Shown here piece by piece: positions 1-6,014 of a stretch of 12,806 nucleotides of DNA. How positions within the stretch are numbered: the stretch's first letter is position 1; every line of letters begins with the position of its first letter. The position numbers and the translations under genes were made by a program. Source of the DNA: Bacteroidota bacterium (GTDB lineage Bacteria; Bacteroidota; Ignavibacteria; Kapaibacteriales; Kapaibacteriaceae); NCBI GenBank assembly GCA_003488525.1, contig DNLG01000009.1, positions 1-12,806 of the forward strand, written 5' to 3'. The notes under the pieces were generated by a model that was not told where the DNA came from, ran no database searches, and saw nothing but the letters and a program-made list of their open reading frames with translations.

Positions 1-546
1 CAGACGATCAGTACCCGCGCGCTCAACGAGGTCGCGGTGTTCGGCGCTGATAAAGTGAACCTTCAGGTATGGGGCAAGGGCCCAGTTCAGATGGAAGGTG
101 TCGGCGTGCGATTCACGATCACCTCACCGGCATATGATACGCTTGTGATTCGTCCCCTCGGGCCGGATGGCCGTCCGGCAGGGCAGCCCATCGGAGTAGG
201 CCGTCGCAGTGGAGGACGTTTCACAACGCTCATCAATACTGCCGACCATGCCACGCCATGGTATCGGTTGGAGTTCGGTTCTACGACGTCGGTTGACGAA
301 GAGGGTAGCCGTCCGATGCTGACGCTATTGAATAATCCGGCCACCGACGGGCGTGCGGTGATCTGGCTGCGCGAGCGTTGCGAAGGTGTACACGTGGTTG
401 ATGTCAACGGTCGTGTTCTGGCATCAGCGAACGGCGTCGAGGGCAGCTTTGCTTTCGACGTTGCACATCTGGCCGCAGGTTACTATCGAGTTGTGGCAAG
501 AAGCATAACGGGTTCTGTGACTTCAGAGCCGCTCGTGATCCAGTAA
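1..546 (+). CDS. C-terminal part of a secreted/surface protein with a type IX-like sorting tail (5' end outside window)
   Basis: The reading frame is open from the first base and ends at TAA 544-546, giving 181 visible residues; the true start lies upstream. The visible N-terminal part is beta-rich and not recognisable to me. The last 75 or so residues (about 106-181) resemble the Por-type C-terminal sorting domain of type IX secretion: an NNPATDG stretch, then a VVDVNGRVL strand-turn-strand, then LAAGYYRVVA and a short final strand ending PLVIQ. In that family the tail directs export through the outer membrane and is removed at the surface. The protein is therefore probably secreted or surface-anchored, with a cargo function that cannot be read from this fragment. 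It converges on the HNH gene with only 5 bases between stop codons. The tail assignment is by pattern only. Confidence 0.7.
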   Translation, partial: QTISTRALNEVAVFGADKVNLQVWGKGPVQMEGVGVRFTITSPAYDTLVIRPLGPDGRPAGQPIGVGRRSGGRFTTLINTADHATPWYRLEFGSTTSVDEEGSRPMLTLLNNPATDGRAVIWLRERCEGVHVVDVNGRVLASANGVEGSFAFDVAHLAAGYYRVVARSITGSVTSEPLVIQ

Positions 547-551
547 CAGCC

Positions 552-1157
552 TCAATCCATAAACAGGTACGGACGCCACGTATCATCGACCGTACCCATG
601 GCATGCTTCAGGAACAGCACATGATGCGGTCTTTTCGGCACGGCCAGTAGCCGCATTCCGGCCTCTTCGGGGGTGCGGTTTCCTTTTTTGTTGTTGCACC
701 GAACACATGCCGTTGTAAGATTCTCCCAGGAATCCATGCCGCCGCGTGAGCGCGGGATGATGTGATCCATTGTCAGCGGTGAAGCCCCCGAGCCACAGTA
801 GGTGCATCGCATGCCATCACGGCGCATAACGTTCTTACGTGACAGTTCGATCTTTTTGAACGGCACTCTCAGATAGGCACACAGACGGATGACCGAAGGG
901 AATGGGTATACCGTGCGCACTGTACGAACCGACCGATGAGCATTCTGCTCTACTAGCTCGGCCTTGGTAAGGAAGAGGAGCATCAGCGCCTTCTTTGCGC
1001 TGCAAATGCTGATAGGCTCATAGGACTGATTCAGGATCAGGACCTTGCCATTGAGCGACGATACCTCGACGGTCGTTGTCGGACCGGGGTCGAGTTGTGC
1101 AATGTTGGTGTTGCGTAAGCTGAAGACAATTCTCCTGTGGTGAAAATAGGACTCCAT
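552..1157 (-). CDS. HNH endonuclease family protein
   Basis: This is a 201-residue protein of the stand-alone HNH family common in Bacteroidota and many other bacteria; its cellular role is largely unestablished. The N-terminal half contains KVLILNQSYEPISICSAKKA and a PFPSVIRL block typical of the family. The HNH zinc-finger nuclease core follows: CTYC (C118, C121), MDHIIPRSRGG (D131, H132), WENL (N146) and CVRCNNKKGNRTPEEAGM (C151, C154, N155/N156). The zinc cysteines and the catalytic His/Asn pattern are all present, so nuclease activity is plausible. The C-terminus WRPYLFMD is also family-typical. The frame stays open upstream to 1316, which would run into carA. ATG at 1157 was chosen because it keeps the gene clear of carA, although no Shine-Dalgarno is visible; ATG 1178 or ATG 1205 are alternatives. 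It is divergent from carA, and the neighbours give no functional hint. Confidence 0.88.
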   Translation of the reverse strand: MESYFHHRRIVFSLRNTNIAQLDPGPTTTVEVSSLNGKVLILNQSYEPISICSAKKALMLLFLTKAELVEQNAHRSVRTVRTVYPFPSVIRLCAYLRVPFKKIELSRKNVMRRDGMRCTYCGSGASPLTMDHIIPRSRGGMDSWENLTTACVRCNNKKGNRTPEEAGMRLLAVPKRPHHVLFLKHAMGTVDDTWRPYLFMD

Positions 1158-1203
1158 GGGGTATTTTCGCACGCTCATTTCGTACAGGTAATCGGAGACC
1201 CGC

Positions 1204-2331
1204 ATGCCCCGTCCCACGGCCATTCTTGCCCTCGAAAACGGCGTCACTGTCGAGGGTCTGGCAATTGGGGCCATAGGCGCGGAGTGCAGTGGCGAACTGG
1301 TGTTCAACACTGCCATGACGGGCTATCAGGAGATCCTGACCGATCCCTCTTACAAGGGGCAGATCGTCACGTTCACCTACCCGCACATCGGCAATTACGG
1401 CGTTAACGGTGATGATGTAGAATCGGACCGCATCCAGGCCTCGGGACTGGTTGTCCATGAACTCTCACCTGTCGTTTCCAATTATCGCGCAACCGACTCG
1501 CTGCAGTCCTATCTCGAGTCTGAGGGGATCGCCGGCATTGAGGGCATCGACACGCGGATGATCGTCCGCATCCTGCGTTCCGAAGGGGCGATGCGATGTG
1601 TGATCGCCCACGGACAGGGACTGGATGCACGGGAGCTTGTCGAGCGTGCCCGGCATATCCCGTCAATGAACGGACTCGATCTCACGCCGCTGGTGACCAC
1701 GCAGGCCCCCTACGAATGGTCAGGTGGCCAGTTGGGCGAGTGGGACTACAGACCCGAGCTGGCCGCCCGGGCGAATCGCAAGAGAGTTGTTGCGATCGAT
1801 TTCGGCGTCAAGCGTAACATCCTGCGCCGCCTTCACCATTTTGGATGTGATATCACGGTTGTGCCCGCCACCACCTCTGCCCAGAATGTCCTTGAGCTCA
1901 AACCCGACGGGGTTTTCCTCAGCAATGGCCCGGGTGACCCTGCGGCCGTGACGGCGGCCATTGAGACCGTTAAGGGGCTTTTGGGCCGCACCCCGATCTT
2001 CGGGATTTGCCTCGGGCATCAGATCCTGTCGCTTGCCGTCGGTGCTTCTACGTATAAACTCAAGTTCGGTCACCGTGGCGCTAACCATCCGGTGAAGAAT
2101 CTTCGCACAGGGGCCATCGAGATCACATCCCAGAATCACGGTTTTGCGGTCGATCCCTCCACCCTGCCGGGAAGGGCAGAGATGACGCATGTGAACCTTA
2201 ACGACGATACCTGCGCCGGGATCGCTCTGCGCGATGTACCGGCCTTTGCCGTGCAGTATCACCCCGAGGCCAGCCCCGGTCCACATGATTCGGACTACCT
2301 GTTCGAGCAGTTTGTGGCATCCATGGCCTGA
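1204..2331 (+). CDS. carA: carbamoyl-phosphate synthase small (glutaminase) subunit
   Basis: The protein has 375 residues, the usual length for CarA. It hydrolyses glutamine and passes ammonia to the large subunit CarB, which makes carbamoyl phosphate for pyrimidine and arginine synthesis in the cytoplasm. The N-terminal CarA-specific domain spans about 1-190, with [17 protein letters not shown] and PHIGNYGVN. The class I glutamine amidotransferase domain spans about 193-375. The nucleophile is C269 in GICLGHQ and the rest of the triad is H353 and E355 in [19 protein letters not shown] at 240-246 is also conserved. The start ATG has a GGAGA at 1194-1198, five bases upstream. The start triplet overlaps a minus-strand ATG on the same CATG, and 46 bases separate it from the chosen HNH start. 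carB is not adjacent, so the two subunits must be encoded at separate loci or carB lies outside the window. The sequence looks intact. Confidence 0.97.
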   Translation: MPRPTAILALENGVTVEGLAIGAIGAECSGELVFNTAMTGYQEILTDPSYKGQIVTFTYPHIGNYGVNGDDVESDRIQASGLVVHELSPVVSNYRATDSLQSYLESEGIAGIEGIDTRMIVRILRSEGAMRCVIAHGQGLDARELVERARHIPSMNGLDLTPLVTTQAPYEWSGGQLGEWDYRPELAARANRKRVVAIDFGVKRNILRRLHHFGCDITVVPATTSAQNVLELKPDGVFLSNGPGDPAAVTAAIETVKGLLGRTPIFGICLGHQILSLAVGASTYKLKFGHRGANHPVKNLRTGAIEITSQNHGFAVDPSTLPGRAEMTHVNLNDDTCAGIALRDVPAFAVQYHPEASPGPHDSDYLFEQFVASMA

Positions 2332-2350
2332 GGCCTCTTTTGCCTCAAGA

Positions 2351-2382
2351 TTTGCATAGTTTTCCCCCGACCCATAACTTTG
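2351..2382 (+). promoter_or_regulatory. Bacteroidota-type promoter for the tRNA cluster
   Basis: TTTG at 2351-2354 is followed 20 bases later by TAACTTTG at 2375-2382. This matches the -33 TTTG / -7 TAnnTTTG consensus established for the primary sigma factor of Bacteroides and relatives. Transcription would begin around 2388-2391, just before tRNA-Tyr at 2398. The match is exact in both boxes and its position is right for a stable-RNA promoter. It probably drives the four tRNAs and may read on into secE and nusG, because I see no convincing terminator between tRNA-Trp and secE. Confidence 0.7.
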
Positions 2383-2397
2383 CCGGCTCTGTTGTTG

Positions 2398-2480
<83 letters not shown>

Positions 2481-2515
2481 CAGCGTCATTTCACCGATGT
2501 GAAATGTCCGTTAAA

Positions 2516-2588
2516 GCGGGAGTAACTCAGTTGGTAGAGTCACAGCCTTCCAAGCTGTTGGTCGCGAGTTCGAGTCTCGTCTCCCGCT
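2516..2588 (+). tRNA. tRNA-Gly (anticodon TCC)
   Basis: The acceptor stem GCGGGAG (2516-2522) pairs perfectly with CTCCCGC (2581-2587), with discriminator T2588 as in other bacterial tRNA-Gly. The anticodon stem ACAGC/GCTGT encloses loop CTTCCAA with TCC at 2549-2551. The D arm contains TTGGTAGAG and the T loop TTCGAGT. CCA is not encoded. It lies 35 bases after tRNA-Tyr, matching the Tyr-Gly-Thr order also seen in E. coli upstream of tufB. Confidence 0.96.
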
Positions 2589-2666
2589 CTGATGCGAAAG
2601 TCCCCTGAGGCGTCGGGCCATTGGTCTGTGCGCTGAAGGGCTTTGGTGTCTGCGATCGACCATGTC

Positions 2667-2739
2667 GCTGATGTAGCTCAGTTGGTAGAGCACCACCTTG
2701 GTAAGGTGGAGGTCACCGGTTCAATCCCGGTCATCAGCT
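2667..2739 (+). tRNA. tRNA-Thr (anticodon GGT)
   Basis: The acceptor stem GCTGATG (2667-2673) pairs with CATCAGC (2732-2738), with discriminator T2739. The anticodon stem CCACC/GGTGG encloses loop TTGGTAA with GGT at 2700-2702. The D loop contains AGTTGGTA and the T arm contains GGTTCAATCC. CCA is not encoded. The 78 bases between this gene and tRNA-Gly hold no gene that I can see. In many bacteria tuf follows this tRNA; here tRNA-Trp starts 19 bases later. Confidence 0.96.
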
Positions 2740-2758
2740 CTTGATTTGACAATCACGT

Positions 2759-2831
2759 ACGGGTGTAGCTCAGCTGGTAGAGCAGCGGTCTCCAAAACCG
2801 CAGGCCGCGGGTTCGAATCCTGCCGCCCGTG
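2759..2831 (+). tRNA. tRNA-Trp (anticodon CCA)
   Basis: The acceptor stem ACGGGTG (2759-2765) pairs with CGCCCGT (2824-2830) with one T-G wobble. The discriminator is G2831, as expected for bacterial tRNA-Trp. The anticodon stem GCGGT/ACCGC encloses loop CTCCAAA with CCA at 2792-2794. The T arm is GCGGG-TTCGAAT-CCTGC. The 3' CCA is not encoded. It sits 40 bases before secE, the common Bacteroidota arrangement, and is probably co-transcribed with the other tRNAs and perhaps secE. Confidence 0.96.
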
Positions 2832-2871
2832 CAACGTTTACGAATGCATACCGCAGATCGGAGGACATGAA

Positions 2872-3054
2872 ATGATTGATTCGATTCGGGGATTTTTCTC
2901 TGATGTGAGCAAGGAGATGAAAAAGGTCTCCTGGCCAACACAGGAGCAGCTTCGCGAGAGTACCATGGTTGTTGTGGCCACCTGTCTGGTTTTTGCAGCG
3001 CTGGTGTTTGCCATTGACCGTGGTGTGGTCTTCCTGCTCGAGTTCATTTATTGA
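2872..3054 (+). CDS. secE: preprotein translocase subunit SecE
   Basis: This 60-residue protein is the essential small membrane subunit of the SecYEG translocon, in the short single-span form usual outside the enterobacteria. Residues 1-30 form the cytoplasmic amphipathic part, with the hallmark EMKKVSWPTQEQL (15-27). Residues about 32-58 are hydrophobic (VVVATCLVFAALVFAI then GVVFLLEFIY) and form the membrane segment. The start is ATG 2872, preceded by a strong GGAGG at 2860-2864 with 7-base spacing. The frame is open upstream into tRNA-Trp, but that extension encodes tRNA sequence and is not real. A two-codon reading ATGAAATGA overlaps the start and is probably incidental. The downstream nusG starts 14 bases after the secE stop. 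Confidence 0.95.
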   Translation: MIDSIRGFFSDVSKEMKKVSWPTQEQLRESTMVVVATCLVFAALVFAIDRGVVFLLEFIY

Positions 3055-3068
3055 TTGGGATCCCCGCG

Positions 3069-3629
3069 ATGTCCGACGCCGCACAACACTTGCCTGAACC
3101 TCGTTGGTTTGCCTTACGGACCTTTACCGGTCATGAGGCCAGGGTGAAGACTGCCATCGAGAATGAGATGACGCGCCTTGGACTCGAAAATCGCGTTCTG
3201 AACATCATCATTCCCACGGAGACTGTTTTTGAGGTCAGGGGCGGGAAGCGCCGCACACGTGTGAAGAATTTTCTTCCGGGATACATTCTGATCGAGCTAT
3301 CGCTCGACACGCGTTTGCGCGACGTTATCCTGTCGCTGCCGTCGATCGTCTCCTTTGCCGGAACGACCTCAGGTCCGCAGCCACTGCAGAAGGAAGAGGT
3401 CGATCGCATTCTTGGCCGTGTTGAGGAGCGTAAGGACATCACAACAGCAGAAACGTCGTTCCGTGAGGGCGATCCGGTGAAGGTCATTGACGGGCCTTTT
3501 GCCAACTTCAATGGCACGGTCAAGGAAGTCAACGTAGAAAAGCAAAAGCTGAAGGTAGAAGTCGGGATCCTCGGCCGCAAGACGCCGATCGAGCTGGACT
3601 TCCATCAGGTAGAGATCGAAAACCATTAA
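3069..3629 (+). CDS. nusG: transcription termination/antitermination factor NusG
   Basis: NusG, 186 residues, binds the RNA polymerase clamp and suppresses pausing; in many bacteria it also contacts Rho or ribosomal protein S10. The NGN domain spans about 11-118, opening with RWFALRTFTGHEARVK and containing KNFLPGYILIEL (67-78). The KOW domain is at about 132-183, with GDPVKVIDGPFANFNGTVKEV and the GRKTPIELDFHQVE end. The length is normal. ATG 3069 was chosen; a TTG at 3051 in the same frame overlaps the secE stop codon but has no ribosome-binding site and would add six atypical residues. Only a weak GGGA precedes the chosen ATG, so translation may be partly coupled to secE. The gene is immediately followed by the rplK leader. 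Confidence 0.96.
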   Translation: MSDAAQHLPEPRWFALRTFTGHEARVKTAIENEMTRLGLENRVLNIIIPTETVFEVRGGKRRTRVKNFLPGYILIELSLDTRLRDVILSLPSIVSFAGTTSGPQPLQKEEVDRILGRVEERKDITTAETSFREGDPVKVIDGPFANFNGTVKEVNVEKQKLKVEVGILGRKTPIELDFHQVEIENH

Positions 3630-3637
3630 CACATGAT

Positions 3638-3669
3638 GTGGGAGGCAGGCAACACCTGCCGCAGACCAC
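3638..3669 (+). promoter_or_regulatory. probable ribosomal protein L1 leader (L1-binding mRNA hairpin) before rplK
   Basis: The RNA can fold as a lower helix GTGG (3638-3641) with CCAC (3666-3669) and an upper helix GGCAGG (3644-3649) with CCTGCC (3655-3660), capped by a 5-base loop. Between them is an asymmetric internal loop, GA on the 5' side and GCAGA on the 3' side. This is the known L1-binding plan: GTGGGAGG followed by a stem, then a purine-rich bulge and CCAC. It mimics the L1 site of 23S rRNA and is the L11-L1 operon autoregulatory site in E. coli and others. The rplK ribosome-binding site (AAAGGA, 3671-3676) follows directly, so L1 bound here would be well placed to block initiation. 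L1 binding is inferred from structure. Confidence 0.75.
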
Positions 3670-3684
3670 GAAAGGATATTTGAC

Positions 3685-4110
3685 ATGGCAAAAAAGGTCA
3701 TGGGTACCTTCAAGCTCCAGCTCAAGGCTGGAGAGGCCACGATGGCTCCGCCGGTTGGACCGGCGTTCGGTCAGCGCGGTCTTGCAGGTATGGAGTTTGT
3801 CAAGCAGTTCAATGCTAAGTCGGCCAAGCAGCCGGGCATGATTCTGCCAGTGCTCGTCACGTTCTTCAGTGACAAGAGCTTCACGTTCGAGATCAAGTCG
3901 CCGCCAGCTGCGATCCTTCTGATGAAGGCAGCCGGGCTGGACAAGGGATCGGCTGCACCGCATCGTGACAAGGTCGGCAAGGTTAATCGCTCTCAGCTTG
4001 CTGAGATTGCGAAGATCAAGATGCAGGACCTTAACTGTCACACCGAAGAGAGTGCGATCAGCATGATCGCCGGCACAGCGCGCTCGATGGGCATCACGGT
4101 CCAAGACTAA
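3685..4110 (+). CDS. rplK: 50S ribosomal protein L11
   Basis: L11, 141 residues, the normal length, forms the base of the GTPase-associated centre of the large subunit with 23S rRNA helices 43-44. The N-terminal domain contains [17 protein letters not shown] (14-30), including the conserved P22/P23 of the thiostrepton region. The C-terminal rRNA-binding domain contains [20 protein letters not shown] and ends with [12 protein letters not shown]. One odd point is that residues 33-36 read LAGM where the family usually has VNIM, and V39 replaces the usual Cys before KxFN. The start has AAAGGA 8 bases upstream. L11 and L1 are encoded consecutively, and the upstream L1-type leader suggests joint feedback control. 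Confidence 0.97.
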   Translation: MAKKVMGTFKLQLKAGEATMAPPVGPAFGQRGLAGMEFVKQFNAKSAKQPGMILPVLVTFFSDKSFTFEIKSPPAAILLMKAAGLDKGSAAPHRDKVGKVNRSQLAEIAKIKMQDLNCHTEESAISMIAGTARSMGITVQD

Positions 4111-4150
4111 GAAGCCCCTTTCTCGAACATCATTTCCGAACAATAACCAC

Positions 4151-4188
4151 TGTTGGAGGTGTCTCTTGCAGGCACCGTTTGCACAACA
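4151..4188 (+). promoter_or_regulatory. second L1-leader-like hairpin, before rplA
   Basis: The leader can fold as a lower helix TGTTG (4151-4155) with CAACA (4184-4188) and an upper helix GGTGTC (4158-4163) with GGCACC (4171-4176), capped by a 7-base loop. Between them is an internal loop of GA on the 5' side and seven bases on the 3' side. The plan resembles the rplK leader: a lower helix, GA, a GG-starting upper helix, and a longer 3' internal strand. The hairpin is followed by the same CACGAAAGGATAT box (4187-4199) that follows the rplK hairpin. The 3' internal strand is longer and lacks the clear GCAGA/GATGA-type sequence, so L1 binding is less certain here than upstream. Confidence 0.45.
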
Positions 4189-4205
4189 CGAAAGGATATC
4201 CTTCC

Positions 4206-4904
4206 ATGGCACAAGGGAAGCGTTTCAAAAAGGCCGTCAAGTCTTTCGACGGCACTCAGTCGTTCGACATCAAGAAGGCCGTTGAACTCGTCAAGCAGAA
4301 TGCAACGGCGAAATTCGACGAGTCATTTGATGTTGCAATGAATCTCGGCGTTGATCCACGTAAGGCCGATCAGCTGGTTCGTGGTACGGTAGCATTGCCG
4401 CACGGTACCGGTAAGACGGTGCGTGTGCTGGTGATCGCCAAGGGCCCGAAGGACAAGGAAGCACTCGATGCTGGTGCAGACTACGCAGGATTCTCGGACT
4501 ACATTGAGAAGCTGCAAGGGGGCTGGGCAGACATCGACATCATCATCGCCACGCCAGACGTGATGGGTGAAGTCGGCAAGCTGGGTCGGGTTCTCGGTCC
4601 ACGCGGTCTTATGCCGAATCCCAAGAGCGGTACGGTGACGTTTGACGTTGCCAAGGCCGTCGCAGAGGTCAAGGCCGGTAAGATCGAGTTCCGTGTTGAT
4701 AAGGCAGGCAACATCCATGCGGCGGTAGGCAAGTGCTCATTCAGTGCTGACAAGCTTATCGAAAACCTCCAGACGTTCGTTGGCACGGTTGTCCGCGCCA
4801 AGCCATCGTCTTCGAAGGGCAAGTACGTCAAGAGCATCACGTTCAGCTCGACGATGGGCCCTGCAGTCCGCGTTGACGCGAAGTCCGTTGGCGCTGACCA
4901 ATAA
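4206..4904 (+). CDS. rplA: 50S ribosomal protein L1
   Basis: L1, 232 residues, is the mobile L1-stalk protein that binds 23S rRNA and assists release of the E-site tRNA. In many bacteria it also represses its own operon through an mRNA mimic. The family signature [20 protein letters not shown] is present at 125-143, in domain II, and [21 protein letters not shown] in domain I is also typical. The length matches the bacterial norm. ATG 4206 was chosen: AAAGGA at 4191-4196 lies 9 bases upstream, and a 9-residue upstream extension (from 4179) would consume that site. The 95-base gap after rplK holds the second leader-like hairpin. Confidence 0.97.
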   Translation: MAQGKRFKKAVKSFDGTQSFDIKKAVELVKQNATAKFDESFDVAMNLGVDPRKADQLVRGTVALPHGTGKTVRVLVIAKGPKDKEALDAGADYAGFSDYIEKLQGGWADIDIIIATPDVMGEVGKLGRVLGPRGLMPNPKSGTVTFDVAKAVAEVKAGKIEFRVDKAGNIHAAVGKCSFSADKLIENLQTFVGTVVRAKPSSSKGKYVKSITFSSTMGPAVRVDAKSVGADQ

Positions 4905-4924
4905 TTCCGAAACTATTACGCAAC

Positions 4925-4979
4925 AGTCGGTCTGTCACGCTTCTAACACCGTCTTTGACGGGTTGACGGATCGGCGACT
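4925..4979 (+). promoter_or_regulatory. candidate L10 leader structure before rplJ
   Basis: The rplA-rplJ gap folds into a long nested hairpin. The outer helix is AGTCG (4925-4929) with CGACT (4975-4979). The middle helix is TCTGTCA (4931-4937) with TGACGGA (4964-4970). The apical hairpin is CCGTC (4949-4953) with GACGG (4957-4961). Between the outer and middle helices is an asymmetric loop, one base against four. In many bacteria the L10-L12 complex binds a leader at exactly this place, through a bent internal loop, to repress rplJL. TTGACGG occurs twice in the 3' half (4955-4961, 4963-4969), which could allow alternative pairing. I cannot confirm the conserved L10-leader bases, so the assignment rests on position and folding. 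Confidence 0.5.
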
Positions 4980-4997
4980 CTAACAATAAACAAGGTT

Positions 4998-5522
4998 ATG
5001 ATCACGAAAGAACAAAAGCAGGTAGTCGTCGCCGAGCTTGCGGAGCTGATCCGTAGTGCGTCGAGTCTGTATTTCGTGGATTTCACCGGCATGACTGTCG
5101 CACAGGACCAGGCGTTTCGCCGTGATCTGCGCGCCAAGGGCGTAACGATGAGGGTTGCCAAGAACACCCTTCTTCTGCGTGCTCTTGCTGAGGTCGGTGG
5201 CTACGAGATTGAAGACACGAAGCTGGCCGGTCAGACGGCGATGATCCTCGGAGCGAGCGATCCTGTTGCTCCTGCGAAGGTGATCCGTCAGCACTTTGAG
5301 AAGCTTGAAAAGCCACGTCTCAAAGTCGCGGTAGTCGAAGGTATGTACTTCGGCCCTTCCGAGCTCAAGCAGGTATCGGAGCTTCCGACTCGCGAGGATC
5401 TCATTGCCGGCATGCTTGGCAGCATCAACGCCCCGATCTCGGGAATCGTTGGCAGCCTGAATGCCGTCATGCGGGACGTCGCATCGATCATCGAGGAAGT
5501 CGCAAAGAAGAAGGCTGCCTAA
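4998..5522 (+). CDS. rplJ: 50S ribosomal protein L10
   Basis: L10, 174 residues, anchors the L7/L12 dimers to the large subunit next to L11. The N-terminal rRNA-binding domain (about 1-130) shows MITKEQKQVVVAELAELI, the LYFVDFTGMTVAQ strand and RVAKNTLLLRAL (52-63). The C-terminal helix that carries L12 dimers is about 132-173 and ends EEVAKKKAA. Length and order are normal. The start ATG has only a weak AAGG two bases upstream in an A-rich stretch, unlike the stronger sites of its neighbours, which may fit tight control by the leader structure just upstream. It is followed 88 bases later by rplL. Confidence 0.96.
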   Translation: MITKEQKQVVVAELAELIRSASSLYFVDFTGMTVAQDQAFRRDLRAKGVTMRVAKNTLLLRALAEVGGYEIEDTKLAGQTAMILGASDPVAPAKVIRQHFEKLEKPRLKVAVVEGMYFGPSELKQVSELPTREDLIAGMLGSINAPISGIVGSLNAVMRDVASIIEEVAKKKAA

Positions 5523-5610
5523 GTGGCACGCCGAGGCGTGACGCGGCACGGGGTGTCGGTCACCATTCATCACACAAAGAACATTCATCATTCATTCGTG
5601 GAGAAATCCA
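5523..5610 (+). other. rplJ-rplL intergenic leader with small hairpins and ATTCATCA repeat
   Basis: No gene is present. A compact hairpin CACGC (5527-5531) with GCGTG (5536-5540) around a CGAG loop lies just after the rplJ stop. A weaker GGTG/CACC hairpin lies at 5552-5564. The 3' half is unstructured and A/T-rich, with ATTCATCA at 5565-5572 and 5583-5590. It leads to the rplL ribosome-binding GGAG at 5600-5603. An open, strong initiation region fits the need for several L12 copies per L10, but that is inference. Confidence 0.4.
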
Positions 5611-5991
5611 ATGTCAGCAATCGTTGAAGAACTCGTTGAGAAGATCGGAAACCTCACTCTCGTTGAGGCAGCTGATCTCAAGAAGGCTCTTGAAGAAAAG
5701 TTCGGTGTATCGGCAGCAGCTCCAGTGATGGTTGCCGGTGTCGCTCCGGGTGCGGCCCCAGCAGCAGCAGCCGAAGAAAAGACCGAATTCGATGTCGAAC
5801 TCACCGAAGGCGGAGCACAGAAGCTCAACGTCATCAAGGTTGTTCGCGAAGTCACGGGTCTTGGCCTCAAGGAAGCCAAGGATCTGGTAGAAGGTGCACC
5901 GAAGATCGTCAAGGAAGGTGTTGCCAAGGCAGATGCCGACGCTCTCAAGAAGAAGCTCGAAGAAGCTGGTGCCAAGGTCACACTCAAGTAA
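5611..5991 (+). CDS. rplL: 50S ribosomal protein L7/L12
   Basis: L7/L12, 126 residues, is the multicopy stalk protein that recruits and activates translational GTPases. The N-terminal dimerisation domain is about 1-36 ([24 protein letters not shown] within it). An Ala/Pro/Gly-rich hinge follows at about 40-55 ([12 protein letters not shown]). The globular factor-binding domain spans about 58-126, with [26 protein letters not shown] and the C-terminal [10 protein letters not shown]. Length and composition are standard. The start has GGAG seven bases upstream, one of the better ribosome-binding sites in the window. A 177-base structured gap separates it from rpoB. Confidence 0.98.
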   Translation: MSAIVEELVEKIGNLTLVEAADLKKALEEKFGVSAAAPVMVAGVAPGAAPAAAAEEKTEFDVELTEGGAQKLNVIKVVREVTGLGLKEAKDLVEGAPKIVKEGVAKADADALKKKLEEAGAKVTLK

Positions 5992-6014
5992 TCAGAGCGC
6001 GCAGTAGAAACAGC

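Noticed and set aside
1162..1169. TATTTTCG as a -7 box for carA
   Set aside because: It has one mismatch to TAnnTTTG and no clear TTTG at the right distance upstream; too weak to call.
1158..1316. 53-residue N-terminal extension of the HNH protein overlapping carA
   Set aside because: It would run well into carA and has no family resemblance; an internal start is more economical, although ATG 1178 or 1205 cannot be excluded.
1720..2286. 188-codon minus-strand open frame inside carA
   Set aside because: carA is complete with all catalytic residues, and the antisense frame has no recognisable domains.
2329..2347. TGAGGC/GCCTCA hairpin overlapping the carA stop as a terminator
   Set aside because: The stem is only 6 bp, overlaps the stop codon and is not followed by a clean T tract; it may be chance.
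2589..2666. Possible small gene or extra promoter between tRNA-Gly and tRNA-Thr
   Set aside because: No tRNA fold, no convincing reading frame and no TAnnTTTG box were found; it looks like a plain spacer.
2698..2871. Upstream extension of the secE reading frame through tRNA-Thr and tRNA-Trp
   Set aside because: The extension is made of tRNA sequence, and secE has a strong GGAGG and a family-typical start at 2872.
2867..2875. ATGAAATGA two-codon leader peptide overlapping the secE start
   Set aside because: It is too short and too close to the Shine-Dalgarno sequence to be meaningful without conservation data.
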